From Paraburkholderia sediminicola (GTDB taxonomy: Bacteria > Pseudomonadota > Gammaproteobacteria > Burkholderiales > Burkholderiaceae), in contig NZ_CADIKC010000021.1 of NCBI RefSeq assembly GCF_902859805.1, positions 1-64,000 of the forward strand: a stretch of DNA of 64,000 nt. Direction: 5' to 3'. The first letter of the stretch is position 1, and every line of letters starts with the position of its first letter. The notes below the pieces were generated by a model, which was given only the letters and a program-made list of their open reading frames with translations, had not been told where the DNA came from and did not search any database. Of this stretch, positions 16,947-25,480 are shown piece after piece. The position numbers were made by a program, and so were the translations under genes.

Positions 16947-18176
16947 TCATGTGACTGATTTCCGGGCTTTGAATTCCTCGGTATTCCATGCATCAGTCGA
17001 GATGATGTCCTTGAGTTGGGCGATGGTGTCCCAGATGTCAACGTAGCGCACGTACAGCGGCGCAAAACCGAAGCGCAGAATGTCCGGTGCGCGGAAGTCG
17101 CCGATCACATTGCGCGCAATCAACGCCTGCATGATCGCGTAGCCTTGCGCGTGGCCAAGCGAGACCTGGCTGCCGCGTTGCTCGGCGTCGCGCGGCGAAG
17201 CGAGCATGCACCCGAGACCTTTCAGCTCCTGATCGGTCAGCTCGATAAACACATTGCCGAGCGCGACGCTCTTGTCGCGCAGCACATCGAGATCGACGCC
17301 GTCGAATGCTTCCAGCGCGCTCTCCAGCGCAATCACGCCGAGTTGCGGTGCGGTGCCGGTCAACATGCGGTCGATGCCCGGATGCGGCGCGTAGTCGTGG
17401 GTAAGATCGAACGGCTTCGAATGGCCGTGCCAACCCGTCAGCGGTTGACGCACCGCTTCGATATGGCGCGACGCGACGAACACGAAAGCCGGTGCGCCCG
17501 GGCCACCATTCAGATACTTGTAGCCGCAACCCACCGCGAAATCAGCGCCGCTGCGGTTCAGGCTCACGGGCATCGCGCCCGCCGAGTGGCACAGGTCCCA
17601 CACGATCAACGCGCCGGCCTCATGCGCCTGGCGCGTCACCGCTTCCATGTCGTAGCGTTTGCCGGTTTTGTAGTTGACGTGCGTGAGCGACACGATTGCC
17701 ACGGTATCGTCGATCGCCGCGACGATGTCGTCCGGATCGACACAACGCAGCTCGCAACCCGTCATCTCGGCGACGCTCGAGGCGATATACACGTCTGTCG
17801 GAAAATTGGTTCGCTCGGCAAGGATCACGTTGCGACCGGGGCGCATGCGCGTGGCCGCAACCAGCACCTTGAACAGATTCACCGAGGTCGAGTCGGCGAC
17901 GATCACTTCGTCCAGTCCCGCACCAATCAGCCTGGCGATCTTGTTGCCGGTGCGCTGCGGCGCCGGATACCAGTCGGCGTCATTCCACGAACGGATCAAA
18001 CCGTGCGCCCATTCCTGCTTGAGGGCGCGTTCGATACGCGCAGGCACATTGGCAGGCATCGCGCCCAGCGAGTTGCCGTCGAGGTAAATCGTGTCGGCGG
18101 GCAGATCGAAGCGCGCGCGGCAGTGGGCCAAGGTGTCGGCAGCGTCGAGTGCGGCGCAGTGTTCCCGGGTGATCAT
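16947..18176 (-). CDS. kynU: Kynureninase
   Basis: 409 residues, a PLP enzyme that cleaves kynurenine or 3-hydroxykynurenine to (3-hydroxy)anthranilate and alanine. The PLP lysine is K220 in GCGYKYLNGGPG. The segment VIVADSTSVNLFK binds the cofactor phosphate, WDLCHSAGA carries the PLP-ring Asp, and the length is normal. I start at the ATG at 18176 (AAGGGA upstream). The gene is 56 bp downstream of the decarboxylase gene in the same direction. With the dioxygenase and decarboxylase beside it, the physiological product is most likely 3-hydroxyanthranilate. No kynurenine 3-monooxygenase, tryptophan dioxygenase or formamidase gene is recognised in the window. Confidence 0.95.
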   Translation of the reverse strand: MITREHCAALDAADTLAHCRARFDLPADTIYLDGNSLGAMPANVPARIERALKQEWAHGLIRSWNDADWYPAPQRTGNKIARLIGAGLDEVIVADSTSVNLFKVLVAATRMRPGRNVILAERTNFPTDVYIASSVAEMTGCELRCVDPDDIVAAIDDTVAIVSLTHVNYKTGKRYDMEAVTRQAHEAGALIVWDLCHSAGAMPVSLNRSGADFAVGCGYKYLNGGPGAPAFVFVASRHIEAVRQPLTGWHGHSKPFDLTHDYAPHPGIDRMLTGTAPQLGVIALESALEAFDGVDLDVLRDKSVALGNVFIELTDQELKGLGCMLASPRDAEQRGSQVSLGHAQGYAIMQALIARNVIGDFRAPDILRFGFAPLYVRYVDIWDTIAQLKDIISTDAWNTEEFKARKSVT

Positions 18177-18232
18177 CTGGCTAATTCCCTTTTTGTTCTG
18201 ATTGCAATTGCAAAGTCTGTAGCGTGGTTTGC

Positions 18233-19255
18233 CTAGGCGGCGTGCGCCACTGGTGTGGGCAAATCGAAAAAGCGCTGAGCGTTGGCGCCGAGGATCTTCG
18301 CCTTGGCCGTGTTGCTCAGTTGCGGGTGGTGTGCGACCAGGTCGCCGATCTTCTGCTCGCCAAGCGGAAACGGATAGTCGGAGCCGAGCAGCACGTGGTC
18401 TTCGCCCATCGTTTCGACCAGCAGGCGCAACGCCCCCTGGTCGAACACCGCGCTGTCCACGTAAAAGCGCTCGAGATACGACACCGGCGGATTGGGACAG
18501 TCTTCGCGCACTATGTCGCGTTGTTCCCACGCGTTTTGCACACGGCCAAGGAGGAAGGCGAAGCTGCCGCCGCCATGCGCGAAGCACAGTTTCAGCGACT
18601 TCGGAATCCGCTCGAAGGCGCCCGACAGAATCAGCGACACCATGCTCAATTGCGTTTCGGCCGGCATCGCGACGAGCCACGGCAGCATCCATTTCTTCAT
18701 GCGGCCGTCGGTCATCATGTCCCACGGATGCACGAGCACCGGAATACCGTCGTTCGCACAGTGCGTGAGAAACGTCACGAGGTGTTCGTCGTCGAGATCG
18801 CGCGGGCCGAGGTGATTGCCGATCTGCACGCCGCGATGTCCCGCACGGTGAGCGCGCGTCGCCTCGCGGCACGCCAGCTCGATGTCCTGCAGCGGCACTT
18901 GCGCCAACGCCATCAGACGGTGCGGCGCATACGCGCACAGTTCGAGGGCGCGGTCGTTCATCCGCGCGGCCCAGTCGTGTGCGGCGGCTGCGTCGTTGCG
19001 ATAGCCGAACATCACGGGTGTCGCGCACATCAACTGGATATCGACGCCGAGCGCGTCCATTTCGGCAATACGTGTGGCCGGATCCCACAGTGCGCGATAC
19101 ACCGGACGAAAGCTCTTCTCGCCGGTCATGATCATGCCGTGCTCGCCGTCCGCGTCGATCCTGAGCCACGGCGCGTGTTCCGCGTCGAGGCGCGCGGCCT
19201 CTTCCCGCGCGACGGGCGGGAAGAAGTGGGAATGCATGTCGATTCGAAGTGTCAT
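18233..19255 (-). CDS. nbaD: 2-amino-3-carboxymuconate-6-semialdehyde decarboxylase (ACMSD)
   Basis: 340 residues, amidohydrolase superfamily. It removes CO2 from the product of 3-hydroxyanthranilate dioxygenase to give 2-aminomuconate semialdehyde. Zn ligands and catalytic residues are all visible: H8 and H10 (MHSHFFP), H176 (VHPWD), H227 (FAHGGG), D293 (GSDYPFP) and R50. These are offset by one from the well-studied Pseudomonas enzyme. The gene starts 15 bp after the dioxygenase stop, in the same operon. Confidence 0.95.
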   Translation of the reverse strand: MTLRIDMHSHFFPPVAREEAARLDAEHAPWLRIDADGEHGMIMTGEKSFRPVYRALWDPATRIAEMDALGVDIQLMCATPVMFGYRNDAAAAHDWAARMNDRALELCAYAPHRLMALAQVPLQDIELACREATRAHRAGHRGVQIGNHLGPRDLDDEHLVTFLTHCANDGIPVLVHPWDMMTDGRMKKWMLPWLVAMPAETQLSMVSLILSGAFERIPKSLKLCFAHGGGSFAFLLGRVQNAWEQRDIVREDCPNPPVSYLERFYVDSAVFDQGALRLLVETMGEDHVLLGSDYPFPLGEQKIGDLVAHHPQLSNTAKAKILGANAQRFFDLPTPVAHAA

Positions 19256-19270
19256 CGTGATTCTGCTTGT

Positions 19271-19795
19271 TTAGACGGCGCGGCCGGGATGGACATGTCC
19301 GCAATGCGCACAGCGGCGTTTCTCTTCCGAGGCATAGAACGCGTCGAAAAGCGGTGGCAGATCGCTAACGATGCTTTCCAGTTGCACCTCGACGCGGTAG
19401 ACGAGATGCCCGCAGCCATCGCAATACCATTCGAAGCCATCCACCACGCCTTGCGGGCGTTGCCGCTCGATCACGAGGCAGGCGCTGCCGGTTTCCGGCC
19501 GTTGCGGCGAATGGCGCACATGCGGCGGCATCAGAAACACGTCCCCTTCCTTCAGATCGACGCGTTCACGCTTGCCGTCGATCCATAGATACAGATACGC
19601 GTTGCCGCGCAACTGATAGAAGAATTCTTCGAACGGATCGTCGTGGTAATCGGTGCGGTGGTTCGGGCCACCCACCACCGTGACAATGAAATCGCTGTCC
19701 TGCCACACCTGTTGATTGCCGACAGGCGGCTTTAGCAGATGCGCATGTTCGTCGATCCAGCGCTGGAAATTGAACGGTTTGCCGTACGTAAGCAT
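19271..19795 (-). CDS. nbaC: 3-hydroxyanthranilate 3,4-dioxygenase
   Basis: 174 residues, a cupin that opens the ring of 3-hydroxyanthranilate with O2. Catalytic Fe(II) ligands H51, E57 and H95, substrate residues R47, R99 and E110, and the second rubredoxin-like iron site C125, C128, C162, C165 are all present, as in the bacterial enzyme. The length is exactly that of bacterial members. It is flanked by the deaminase gene (32 bp) and the decarboxylase gene (15 bp). Confidence 0.96.
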   Translation of the reverse strand: MLTYGKPFNFQRWIDEHAHLLKPPVGNQQVWQDSDFIVTVVGGPNHRTDYHDDPFEEFFYQLRGNAYLYLWIDGKRERVDLKEGDVFLMPPHVRHSPQRPETGSACLVIERQRPQGVVDGFEWYCDGCGHLVYRVEVQLESIVSDLPPLFDAFYASEEKRRCAHCGHVHPGRAV

Positions 19796-19827
19796 GGCTG
19801 TCTCTATCGTTAGTTTTCTATGCGTGT

Positions 19828-20259
19828 CTATTTTTTCGGTGCGTATGCAATCGCCTTCATCTCGATCAGCAGATGCGGATGAGGCAATTGATGCACGGCG
19901 ACCGTCGTACGCGTCGGGCCGGTTTCGTCGAAGTACTCGCCGTACACGGTGTTATAGCCGCCGAAGTCGTTCATGTTGACGAGAAACGACGAGATCTCGA
20001 CGAGGTTCGACAGGTCCGCGCCTTCACTCTGAAGAATATCGCGAATGTTCTCGATCACCACACGTGTTTGCTCGCGAATGTCGAGTTGCACGGTGCCGAA
20101 TTCGTCGGCGGAGGCGCCTGCGATCGTATTGCCCGGACGACGCGAACTCGTGCCGGAGACGAACAGGAAGTCGCCCGCTCGCGTCACGTGCGGAAAGCGG
20201 CCACGCGGTTTGGCCTTGCCGGGCACGACGCGCCCTTGAATGTTCGGTTCGTTGGTCAT
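19828..20259 (-). CDS. nbaF: 2-aminomuconate deaminase (RidA/YjgF-fold)
   Basis: 143 residues of the RidA fold, probably a trimer, hydrolysing 2-aminomuconate to 4-oxalocrotonate and ammonia. The central segment RAGDFLFVSGTSSRRP and the terminal HLLIEMKAIAYAP are family marks. The ATG at 20259 overlaps the upstream decarboxylase stop as ATGA, which fixes the start. Assignment to the deaminase rather than a general imine hydrolase rests on its place in the complete pathway operon. Confidence 0.9.
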   Translation of the reverse strand: MTNEPNIQGRVVPGKAKPRGRFPHVTRAGDFLFVSGTSSRRPGNTIAGASADEFGTVQLDIREQTRVVIENIRDILQSEGADLSNLVEISSFLVNMNDFGGYNTVYGEYFDETGPTRTTVAVHQLPHPHLLIEMKAIAYAPKK

Positions 20260-21029
20260 GAGAGTCGATAGGTAGTGAATTCGGTGCTGCCGAGGCCGTT
20301 GATGACGCAATGCACGTGCGCATCGACGGGCAGTGGATGAGCCGCCGTGGCGGCGCCGGCCATGATCAGCGAACCGGCCGGCAAAACCAGGCCGCTCTGC
20401 GCAATCAAGCGCGAGGCTTGCACGATCGAGCGCAACGGATCGCCGAGAATCGCCGCAGTTGAACCGGCCTGGACGATGCGGCCGTCGAGTCGCATCGTCA
20501 CGCCCGCGTTGCGAAGACCGTCGAAGCGTTTAGTCCACGGGCCGATCACCAGCCCTGCCGACGAACAGTTGTCGGCCACCACATCCTCGAGCGTGAATTT
20601 GAAATCGCGGTAGCGCGAATCGATGATTTCCATCGCCGGGGCCACTGCTTCCAGATAGCGCGACGCTTCAAGCATGGTCAACGGACGGTCGATCTCGCGG
20701 CTCGTCAGAAAGCAGACTTCCGGCTCGACACGCGGATGAATGAAGCGATCGAGCGCAACGCGCCCGCCGTCTTCGTCGAGCATCGCATCGGTCAGCCAGC
20801 CCCAGATCAGGCTGTCGACGCCCATCTGGATCATCTTCGCGCGGCTCGTAAAACCGAGCTTCACGCCGATCATGCTTTCACCGCGATGGATGCGCCGCTC
20901 GATCGACGCGCGCTGAATCACATAGGCGTCATCCAGCGAAAACGGCGTGGAGGCGGTGAGTTGCGCGATCGGTTCGGCGTGGCGCGCGGCGGCGTCAATA
21001 CGTTCGGCCTGAGCGTCGAGGTCGATCAT
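20256..21029 (-). CDS. nbaG: 4-oxalocrotonate (2-oxo-3-hexenedioate) decarboxylase
   Basis: 257 residues of the hydratase/decarboxylase (FAH-like MhpD) family. Metal-site acidic residues are in the segment H-P-R-V-E-P-E-V-C-F-L and downstream A-M-E-I-I-D-S-R. The enzyme converts 4-oxalocrotonate to 2-oxopent-4-enoate and CO2, normally in complex with the hydratase encoded two genes upstream. Both its start and its stop overlap neighbours by ATGA, implying tight coupling. It is distinguished from the related hydratase (23039-23860) by its IKLGFTS-type N-terminal region and by gene order. Confidence 0.88.
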   Translation of the reverse strand: MIDLDAQAERIDAAARHAEPIAQLTASTPFSLDDAYVIQRASIERRIHRGESMIGVKLGFTSRAKMIQMGVDSLIWGWLTDAMLDEDGGRVALDRFIHPRVEPEVCFLTSREIDRPLTMLEASRYLEAVAPAMEIIDSRYRDFKFTLEDVVADNCSSAGLVIGPWTKRFDGLRNAGVTMRLDGRIVQAGSTAAILGDPLRSIVQASRLIAQSGLVLPAGSLIMAGAATAAHPLPVDAHVHCVINGLGSTEFTTYRLS

Positions 21030-22069
21030 GCGGCCTCCTTCTGCGCGAGGTCGCGCGCCTTGAGCATATCCAGTGCGACGTCGACGATCATGTCTTCCTG
21101 GCCGCCCACCATGCGGCGCTTGCCGAGCTCGACCATGATGTCGAAGGCAGAAAGTCCGTATTTCCCTGCGGCTGCTTCCGTATGGCGGAGGAAGCTGGAA
21201 TACACGCCGGCATAACCCAACGCGAGCGTTTCGCGATCCACGCGCACCGGCCGCTCCTGCAACGGACGCACGATGTCTTCCGCGGCGTCGATCAACTTCT
21301 TCACGTCGCAACCGTGATTGAGCTTCATCCGGTCTACCGCGGCGATGAACACTTCGAGCGGTGCATTGCCCGCGCCTGCCCCCATACCGGTCAGCGATGC
21401 ATCGATGCGGTCGCAACCATGTTCGAGCGCGATCACGGAATTCGCCACACCCAGCGACAGATTGTGATGCGCGTGCATACCCGTTTGCGTCGCGGGATCG
21501 AGCACAGCCTTGAACGCATCGAAACGCTCGGCGACGTCGCGCATATTCAGCGCGCCGCCGGAATCGACCACATACACGCATTGCGCGCCGTAGCTCTCCA
21601 TCAGCCTGGCCTGCTTCGCCAATGCATCCGGCGTGGTCATGTGCGACATCATCAGGAAGCCGACCGTATCCATGCCGAGCGAGCGCGCGTATTCGATGTG
21701 CTGCTTCGAAATATCCGCTTCGGTGCAATGCGTGGCGATCCGCACGATCCGCGCACCGGCGTCGTAGGCTGCCCGCAGATCGTGGACGGTGCCGATGCCG
21801 GGCAGCAATAGCGTGGCCACTTGCGCACGCTTCACCGTACTCGCCACCGCTTCGATCCATTCGAGATCGGTGTGTGCGCCGAAACCATAGTTGAAGCTCG
21901 ACCCCGCCAGACCATCGCCGTGGGCAACTTCGATACTGTCGACCCCCGCTTCATCGAGTGCTTGCGCGATCGCTACCGCGTCGTCCAACGAGTACTGATG
22001 GCGGATCGCGTGCATGCCGTCGCGCAGCGTCACGTCCGACACGTAGATTTTCTTGTTGCTATCGGTCAT
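21026..22069 (-). CDS. nbaI: 4-hydroxy-2-oxovalerate aldolase
   Basis: 347 residues, DmpG type: a TIM-barrel metal-dependent pyruvate aldolase splitting 4-hydroxy-2-oxovalerate into pyruvate and acetaldehyde. Visible residues are R16-D17-G18 and H20 (VTLRDGMH) and metal ligands H199 and H201 (GMHAHHN). The C-terminal domain (about residues 285-347) is the part that docks with the acylating aldehyde dehydrogenase and channels acetaldehyde. The dehydrogenase gene is immediately upstream (13 bp). Confidence 0.95.
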   Translation of the reverse strand: MTDSNKKIYVSDVTLRDGMHAIRHQYSLDDAVAIAQALDEAGVDSIEVAHGDGLAGSSFNYGFGAHTDLEWIEAVASTVKRAQVATLLLPGIGTVHDLRAAYDAGARIVRIATHCTEADISKQHIEYARSLGMDTVGFLMMSHMTTPDALAKQARLMESYGAQCVYVVDSGGALNMRDVAERFDAFKAVLDPATQTGMHAHHNLSLGVANSVIALEHGCDRIDASLTGMGAGAGNAPLEVFIAAVDRMKLNHGCDVKKLIDAAEDIVRPLQERPVRVDRETLALGYAGVYSSFLRHTEAAAGKYGLSAFDIMVELGKRRMVGGQEDMIVDVALDMLKARDLAQKEAA

Positions 22070-22082
22070 TGCGTCTTTCCCC

Positions 22083-23042
22083 TCACGCTGCCACGCGGCT
22101 TGCCGCGATCTGCTCGGCCGCGGCGAGCGCCGCCGAGGTCATGATGTCCAGATTCCCCGCATACGAAGGCAAATAATGCGCGGCGCCCTCCACTTCGAGG
22201 AACACGCTCACCTTCAGGCCGGCGCGACGCTCGTTCGCATGCAGGGCAAGCGGGCTTGCCGCGGTGTAACGGTCGAACTGCACGGCCTGCTTCAGACGAT
22301 AACCGGGCACGTAGCTCGCCACCGCCGCAACCATCGCGTGAATCGAGTTTTCGATTTCGCCGGTATCGGCGTCTTCTTCGGTCAGGCAGTAGACCGTGTC
22401 GCGCATCATCAGCGGCGGCTCAGCCGGATTCAGCACGATGATCGCCTTGCCGCGCGCCGCGCCGCCGACGGTTTCGATCGCCTTCGAGGTGGTCTCGGTG
22501 AATTCGTCGATGTTGGCGCGCGTGCCCGGTCCTGCCGAGCGACTCGCAATCGATGCGACGATTTCGGCGTAACGCACCGGCGCCACTCGCGATACAGCGT
22601 GGACGACCGGAATCGTCGCCTGACCGCCGCATGTGACCATGTTCAGGTTGGGCGCGTCGAGATGCGCGAAAAGGTTTACCACCGGCACCACGAACGGCCC
22701 GATGGCGGCAGGCGTCAGATCGATCACCGTGACACCGTGTTCGCGCAGTACAGCCGCATGGCGATGATGCGCACCGGCGGAAGTCGCGTCGAAGGCAATG
22801 CGAATATCGCCGAAGTTCGGCAGGTTCACGAGGCCGTCGATTCCCTGCGCGGTGGTCGGCACGCCGAGCCGTTCGGCGCGCGCCAGACCGTCCGAAGCCG
22901 GGTCGATGCCGACCATCGCGCCCATTTCGAGGTGTTTCGCGTGACGCAATACCTTGATCATCAGATCGGTGCCGATGTTGCCGGAACCGATGATGGCGAC
23001 GGCCTGCTTGTCTTGCTTATCGTGCATGGCATTCCCAGTCAT
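22083..23042 (-). CDS. nbaJ: Acetaldehyde dehydrogenase (acylating)
   Basis: 319 residues, DmpF type. NAD-binding GSGNIGTD is at residues 19-26 and the catalytic C138 in MVTCGGQAT. It converts acetaldehyde and CoA to acetyl-CoA in a complex with the aldolase encoded next. The start at 23042 overlaps the hydratase stop as ATGA; a Met at residue 6 is a possible alternative. Confidence 0.95.
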   Translation of the reverse strand: MTGNAMHDKQDKQAVAIIGSGNIGTDLMIKVLRHAKHLEMGAMVGIDPASDGLARAERLGVPTTAQGIDGLVNLPNFGDIRIAFDATSAGAHHRHAAVLREHGVTVIDLTPAAIGPFVVPVVNLFAHLDAPNLNMVTCGGQATIPVVHAVSRVAPVRYAEIVASIASRSAGPGTRANIDEFTETTSKAIETVGGAARGKAIIVLNPAEPPLMMRDTVYCLTEEDADTGEIENSIHAMVAAVASYVPGYRLKQAVQFDRYTAASPLALHANERRAGLKVSVFLEVEGAAHYLPSYAGNLDIMTSAALAAAEQIAASRVAA

Positions 23043-23860
23043 GATGCGGATTCAGGATGGTGGGCGAAACTCGCGCTCACGGAGCCGAGCCCTTCGATAT
23101 GGGCGGTGAAGACGTCGCCGGCATTCACGCCGACCATCGGGCCCAGTGCGCCGGTAAGCACGATGTCGCCCGCTTTGAGCGACGCACCGACACGTGTCAT
23201 CGTATTGGCGAGCCACACGGCCGCGTAGAGCGGATTGCCGAGGCACGCCGCGCCGACGCCGACACTCACCTGGTCGCCGCGCCGCTCCATCACCATGCCG
23301 CAGTTGATGGCGTCAAAGGCATCGAGTTTGACGGGGCGATTGCCGAGTACGAACAGACCGCTCGACGCGTTGTCGGCCACCGTGTCCGTCAGCCGGATAT
23401 CCCAGTTGGCAATCCGGCTGCCGACGATTTCGATGGCGGGCAACGCATAGGCTGTTGCGCCGATCAGATCGGCAATCGTGTGGCGTTCGTGCGGCAGATC
23501 GTGCGCGAGCACCAAGGCGATTTCCGCTTCCACCTTCGCCTGCTGCGTGCGCGACATGGCGATCTCTTCACCGTCCGCGATCGACATATCGTCGAACAGC
23601 ATGCCGAAATCCGGTTGATCGACGCCAAGTTGCGCCTGCACCGCTTTCGACGTGAGGCCGATCTTGCGGCCCACCAACCGGCGACCCATTGCCAGCTTGC
23701 GCCCGGTATTCAGGCGCTGCACCGCGTAAGCAGCTTCCAGCACATCACCGCCTAGCTCCGCGATGGCTGTGCGCACCGGTGCGACTGGCGTGCCGTTCTG
23801 CTGCGCCTGCCAGAGTGCATCGGCGATGTTCTGTGCGGCATTCAGGTCGATCCCGCTCAT
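23039..23860 (-). CDS. nbaH: 2-oxopent-4-enoate hydratase
   Basis: 273 residues, MhpD/DmpE family, adding water to 2-oxopent-4-enoate to form 4-hydroxy-2-oxovalerate. Family marks are GRKIGLTSKAVQ near residue 65, the acidic metal-site segment KVEAEIALVLA and PAIEIVGSRI. I start at 23860, where ATG overlaps the semialdehyde dehydrogenase stop as ATGA; an in-frame ATG five codons upstream is less likely. It is paralogous to the decarboxylase at 20256-21029. Confidence 0.92.
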   Translation of the reverse strand: MSGIDLNAAQNIADALWQAQQNGTPVAPVRTAIAELGGDVLEAAYAVQRLNTGRKLAMGRRLVGRKIGLTSKAVQAQLGVDQPDFGMLFDDMSIADGEEIAMSRTQQAKVEAEIALVLAHDLPHERHTIADLIGATAYALPAIEIVGSRIANWDIRLTDTVADNASSGLFVLGNRPVKLDAFDAINCGMVMERRGDQVSVGVGAACLGNPLYAAVWLANTMTRVGASLKAGDIVLTGALGPMVGVNAGDVFTAHIEGLGSVSASFAHHPESAS

Positions 23861-25347
23861 GCGATCCTCACGCAAACGTTGGTCAATTCCGAATAGAAAT
23901 CGAGCGAATGACGCCCGCCTTCACGACCGATGCCCGAGAGCTTGGTGCCGCCAAACGGTGTGCGCAGATCGCGCACGAACCACGCATTGACCCACACGAT
24001 GCCGGTTTCGATCTGCCGCGCCACGCGATGGCCACGCGAGAGCTGCGTCGTCCAGATGCTGGCGGCGAGGCCATAAGCGCTATCGTTCACGCGGCCGATC
24101 ACCTCGTCTTCGCTATCGAACGGCGCAATGTGACAGACAGGTCCGAAGATTTCTTCCTTGACGCAGCGTGCATCGTCGGACAGACCGGTCCAGATGGTCG
24201 GCATCACGAACGCGCCCTGATCGCGCCCGTCGCCGAATTGCGGCACGTTGCCGCCGGTCACAACGGTCGCACCCTCTTCGAGCGCCAGGCGGAAATACGA
24301 CAGCACCTTCTCGCGATGACCGCGCGAGATCAGCGGGCCCATCGTGGTGGCGGGATCGTGCGGAGCGCCGACCTGCAGCGCCTCGGTCTTTTCCTTCAAC
24401 GCGGCAACGAAGCGTTCGAAGATCGGCCGCTCGACGTAGACGCGTTCGCTGCAAAGGCAAACCTGCCCGGCGTTCGTGAAGCTCGACTTCAACACCCCGG
24501 CGACGGCCGCCTCGAAATCCGCATCGGCGAACACCACCGCTGCGTTCTTGCCGCCAAGTTCGAACGAGATTTCCTTCACGCCGTCGGCGACGGTCTTCAT
24601 GATCGTGCTGCCGGTACGCGATTCGCCGGTGAACGTGATCGCGCTGATGTCCGGATGGCGCGTGAGGAATTCGCCGGCCGCCTTCGGCCCGTGGCCATGG
24701 ATCAGATTGAATACGCCGGGCGGCAGGCCTATGTCGTGCATCACTTCGGCGAGCAGCGTGGCCGAGCTGGGCGTTTCCTCCGAGGGCTTGGCGACGACGC
24801 AGTTACCCATGGCGAGGGCCGGCGCGACTTTCCACGTGAACAGCAGCAGCGGCAGATTCCACGGCGAGATGATGCCGACCACGCCGAGCGGTTTGCGCGT
24901 GACGTAGTTGATCAGTTCGCTGCCGTCCGCCGCATGCGTTTCGAAAAACTCGCTATTCGCGGTGCGGATCAGATCGGCGAAGGTACGGAAGTTCGCAATG
25001 CCGCGGGCAATGTCGAGCTTGCGGGCCTGCTCGATCGGGCGGCCGGTGTCGGCCACTTCCGCGGCGACGAAATCGTCGAAGCGGGCTTCTATGCCGTCGG
25101 CGATCTTATGGAGCCAGTCGGCGCGTTCAGCCGGTTTGGTATTGCGCCAGCCCGCGCGTTGGGCGGCGCTTGCAGCGCGCACGGCGGCGTCGACGGTAGC
25201 GGCCTCGGCTTCGCAGACTTGTGCGAGCTCACGGCCGTCGACGGGGCTGATATTAGGGAATGTGCTTGCAGTCGCAATGAATTCGCCGTTGATGTAATGG
25301 CGAAGTAATGGCTGAGCGCGCTGCGCGGCGGCCGGGGTGAGGGTCAC
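23857..25347 (-). CDS. nbaE: 2-aminomuconate 6-semialdehyde dehydrogenase
   Basis: 496 residues, NAD-dependent aldehyde dehydrogenase superfamily. It oxidises 2-aminomuconate semialdehyde to 2-aminomuconate. N164 (SPWNLP), E263 (FELGGKN) and nucleophile C297 (NAGQVC) are present, with a typical NAD-binding GESRTGS. The start is a GTG at 25347 with CAGGAG seven bases upstream. It is the first gene of the operon and follows the LysR box at 25428-25448. Confidence 0.93.
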   Translation of the reverse strand: MTLTPAAAQRAQPLLRHYINGEFIATASTFPNISPVDGRELAQVCEAEAATVDAAVRAASAAQRAGWRNTKPAERADWLHKIADGIEARFDDFVAAEVADTGRPIEQARKLDIARGIANFRTFADLIRTANSEFFETHAADGSELINYVTRKPLGVVGIISPWNLPLLLFTWKVAPALAMGNCVVAKPSEETPSSATLLAEVMHDIGLPPGVFNLIHGHGPKAAGEFLTRHPDISAITFTGESRTGSTIMKTVADGVKEISFELGGKNAAVVFADADFEAAVAGVLKSSFTNAGQVCLCSERVYVERPIFERFVAALKEKTEALQVGAPHDPATTMGPLISRGHREKVLSYFRLALEEGATVVTGGNVPQFGDGRDQGAFVMPTIWTGLSDDARCVKEEIFGPVCHIAPFDSEDEVIGRVNDSAYGLAASIWTTQLSRGHRVARQIETGIVWVNAWFVRDLRTPFGGTKLSGIGREGGRHSLDFYSELTNVCVRIA

Positions 25348-25427
25348 GACGTCTCCTGCTCGATTGAGGTGTTGGCAGGAGTCTAAAGCGGGGCCCCGCG
25401 GGGGCGATAATCAAAGATTAGGCGGTG

Positions 25428-25448
25428 GGTATGCTAAAGGGGAATACC
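25428..25448 (-). promoter_or_regulatory. LysR-type operator (T-N11-A) of the 3-hydroxyanthranilate operon
   Basis: GGTAT-N11-ATACC is a perfect 5-bp inverted repeat with an 11-base spacer, the classic LysR activator/recognition box. It is centred about 90 bases upstream of the GTG start of the first pathway gene and 33 bases after the lysR stop. A second short inverted repeat (TAATC-AAA-GATTA, 25408-25420) lies between it and the gene, where an activation half-site or -35 region would be expected. Confidence 0.7.
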
Positions 25449-25480
25449 AGAAGGAGGGTTGGGGGTTTTGCAGAAAACCA

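Noticed and set aside
16947..19304. Reading kynureninase as a 785-residue fusion protein
   Set aside because: The extra N-terminal ~376 residues are antisense-like, Arg-rich translation of the decarboxylase gene in another frame; the true ATG at 18176 has a ribosome site and gives normal length.
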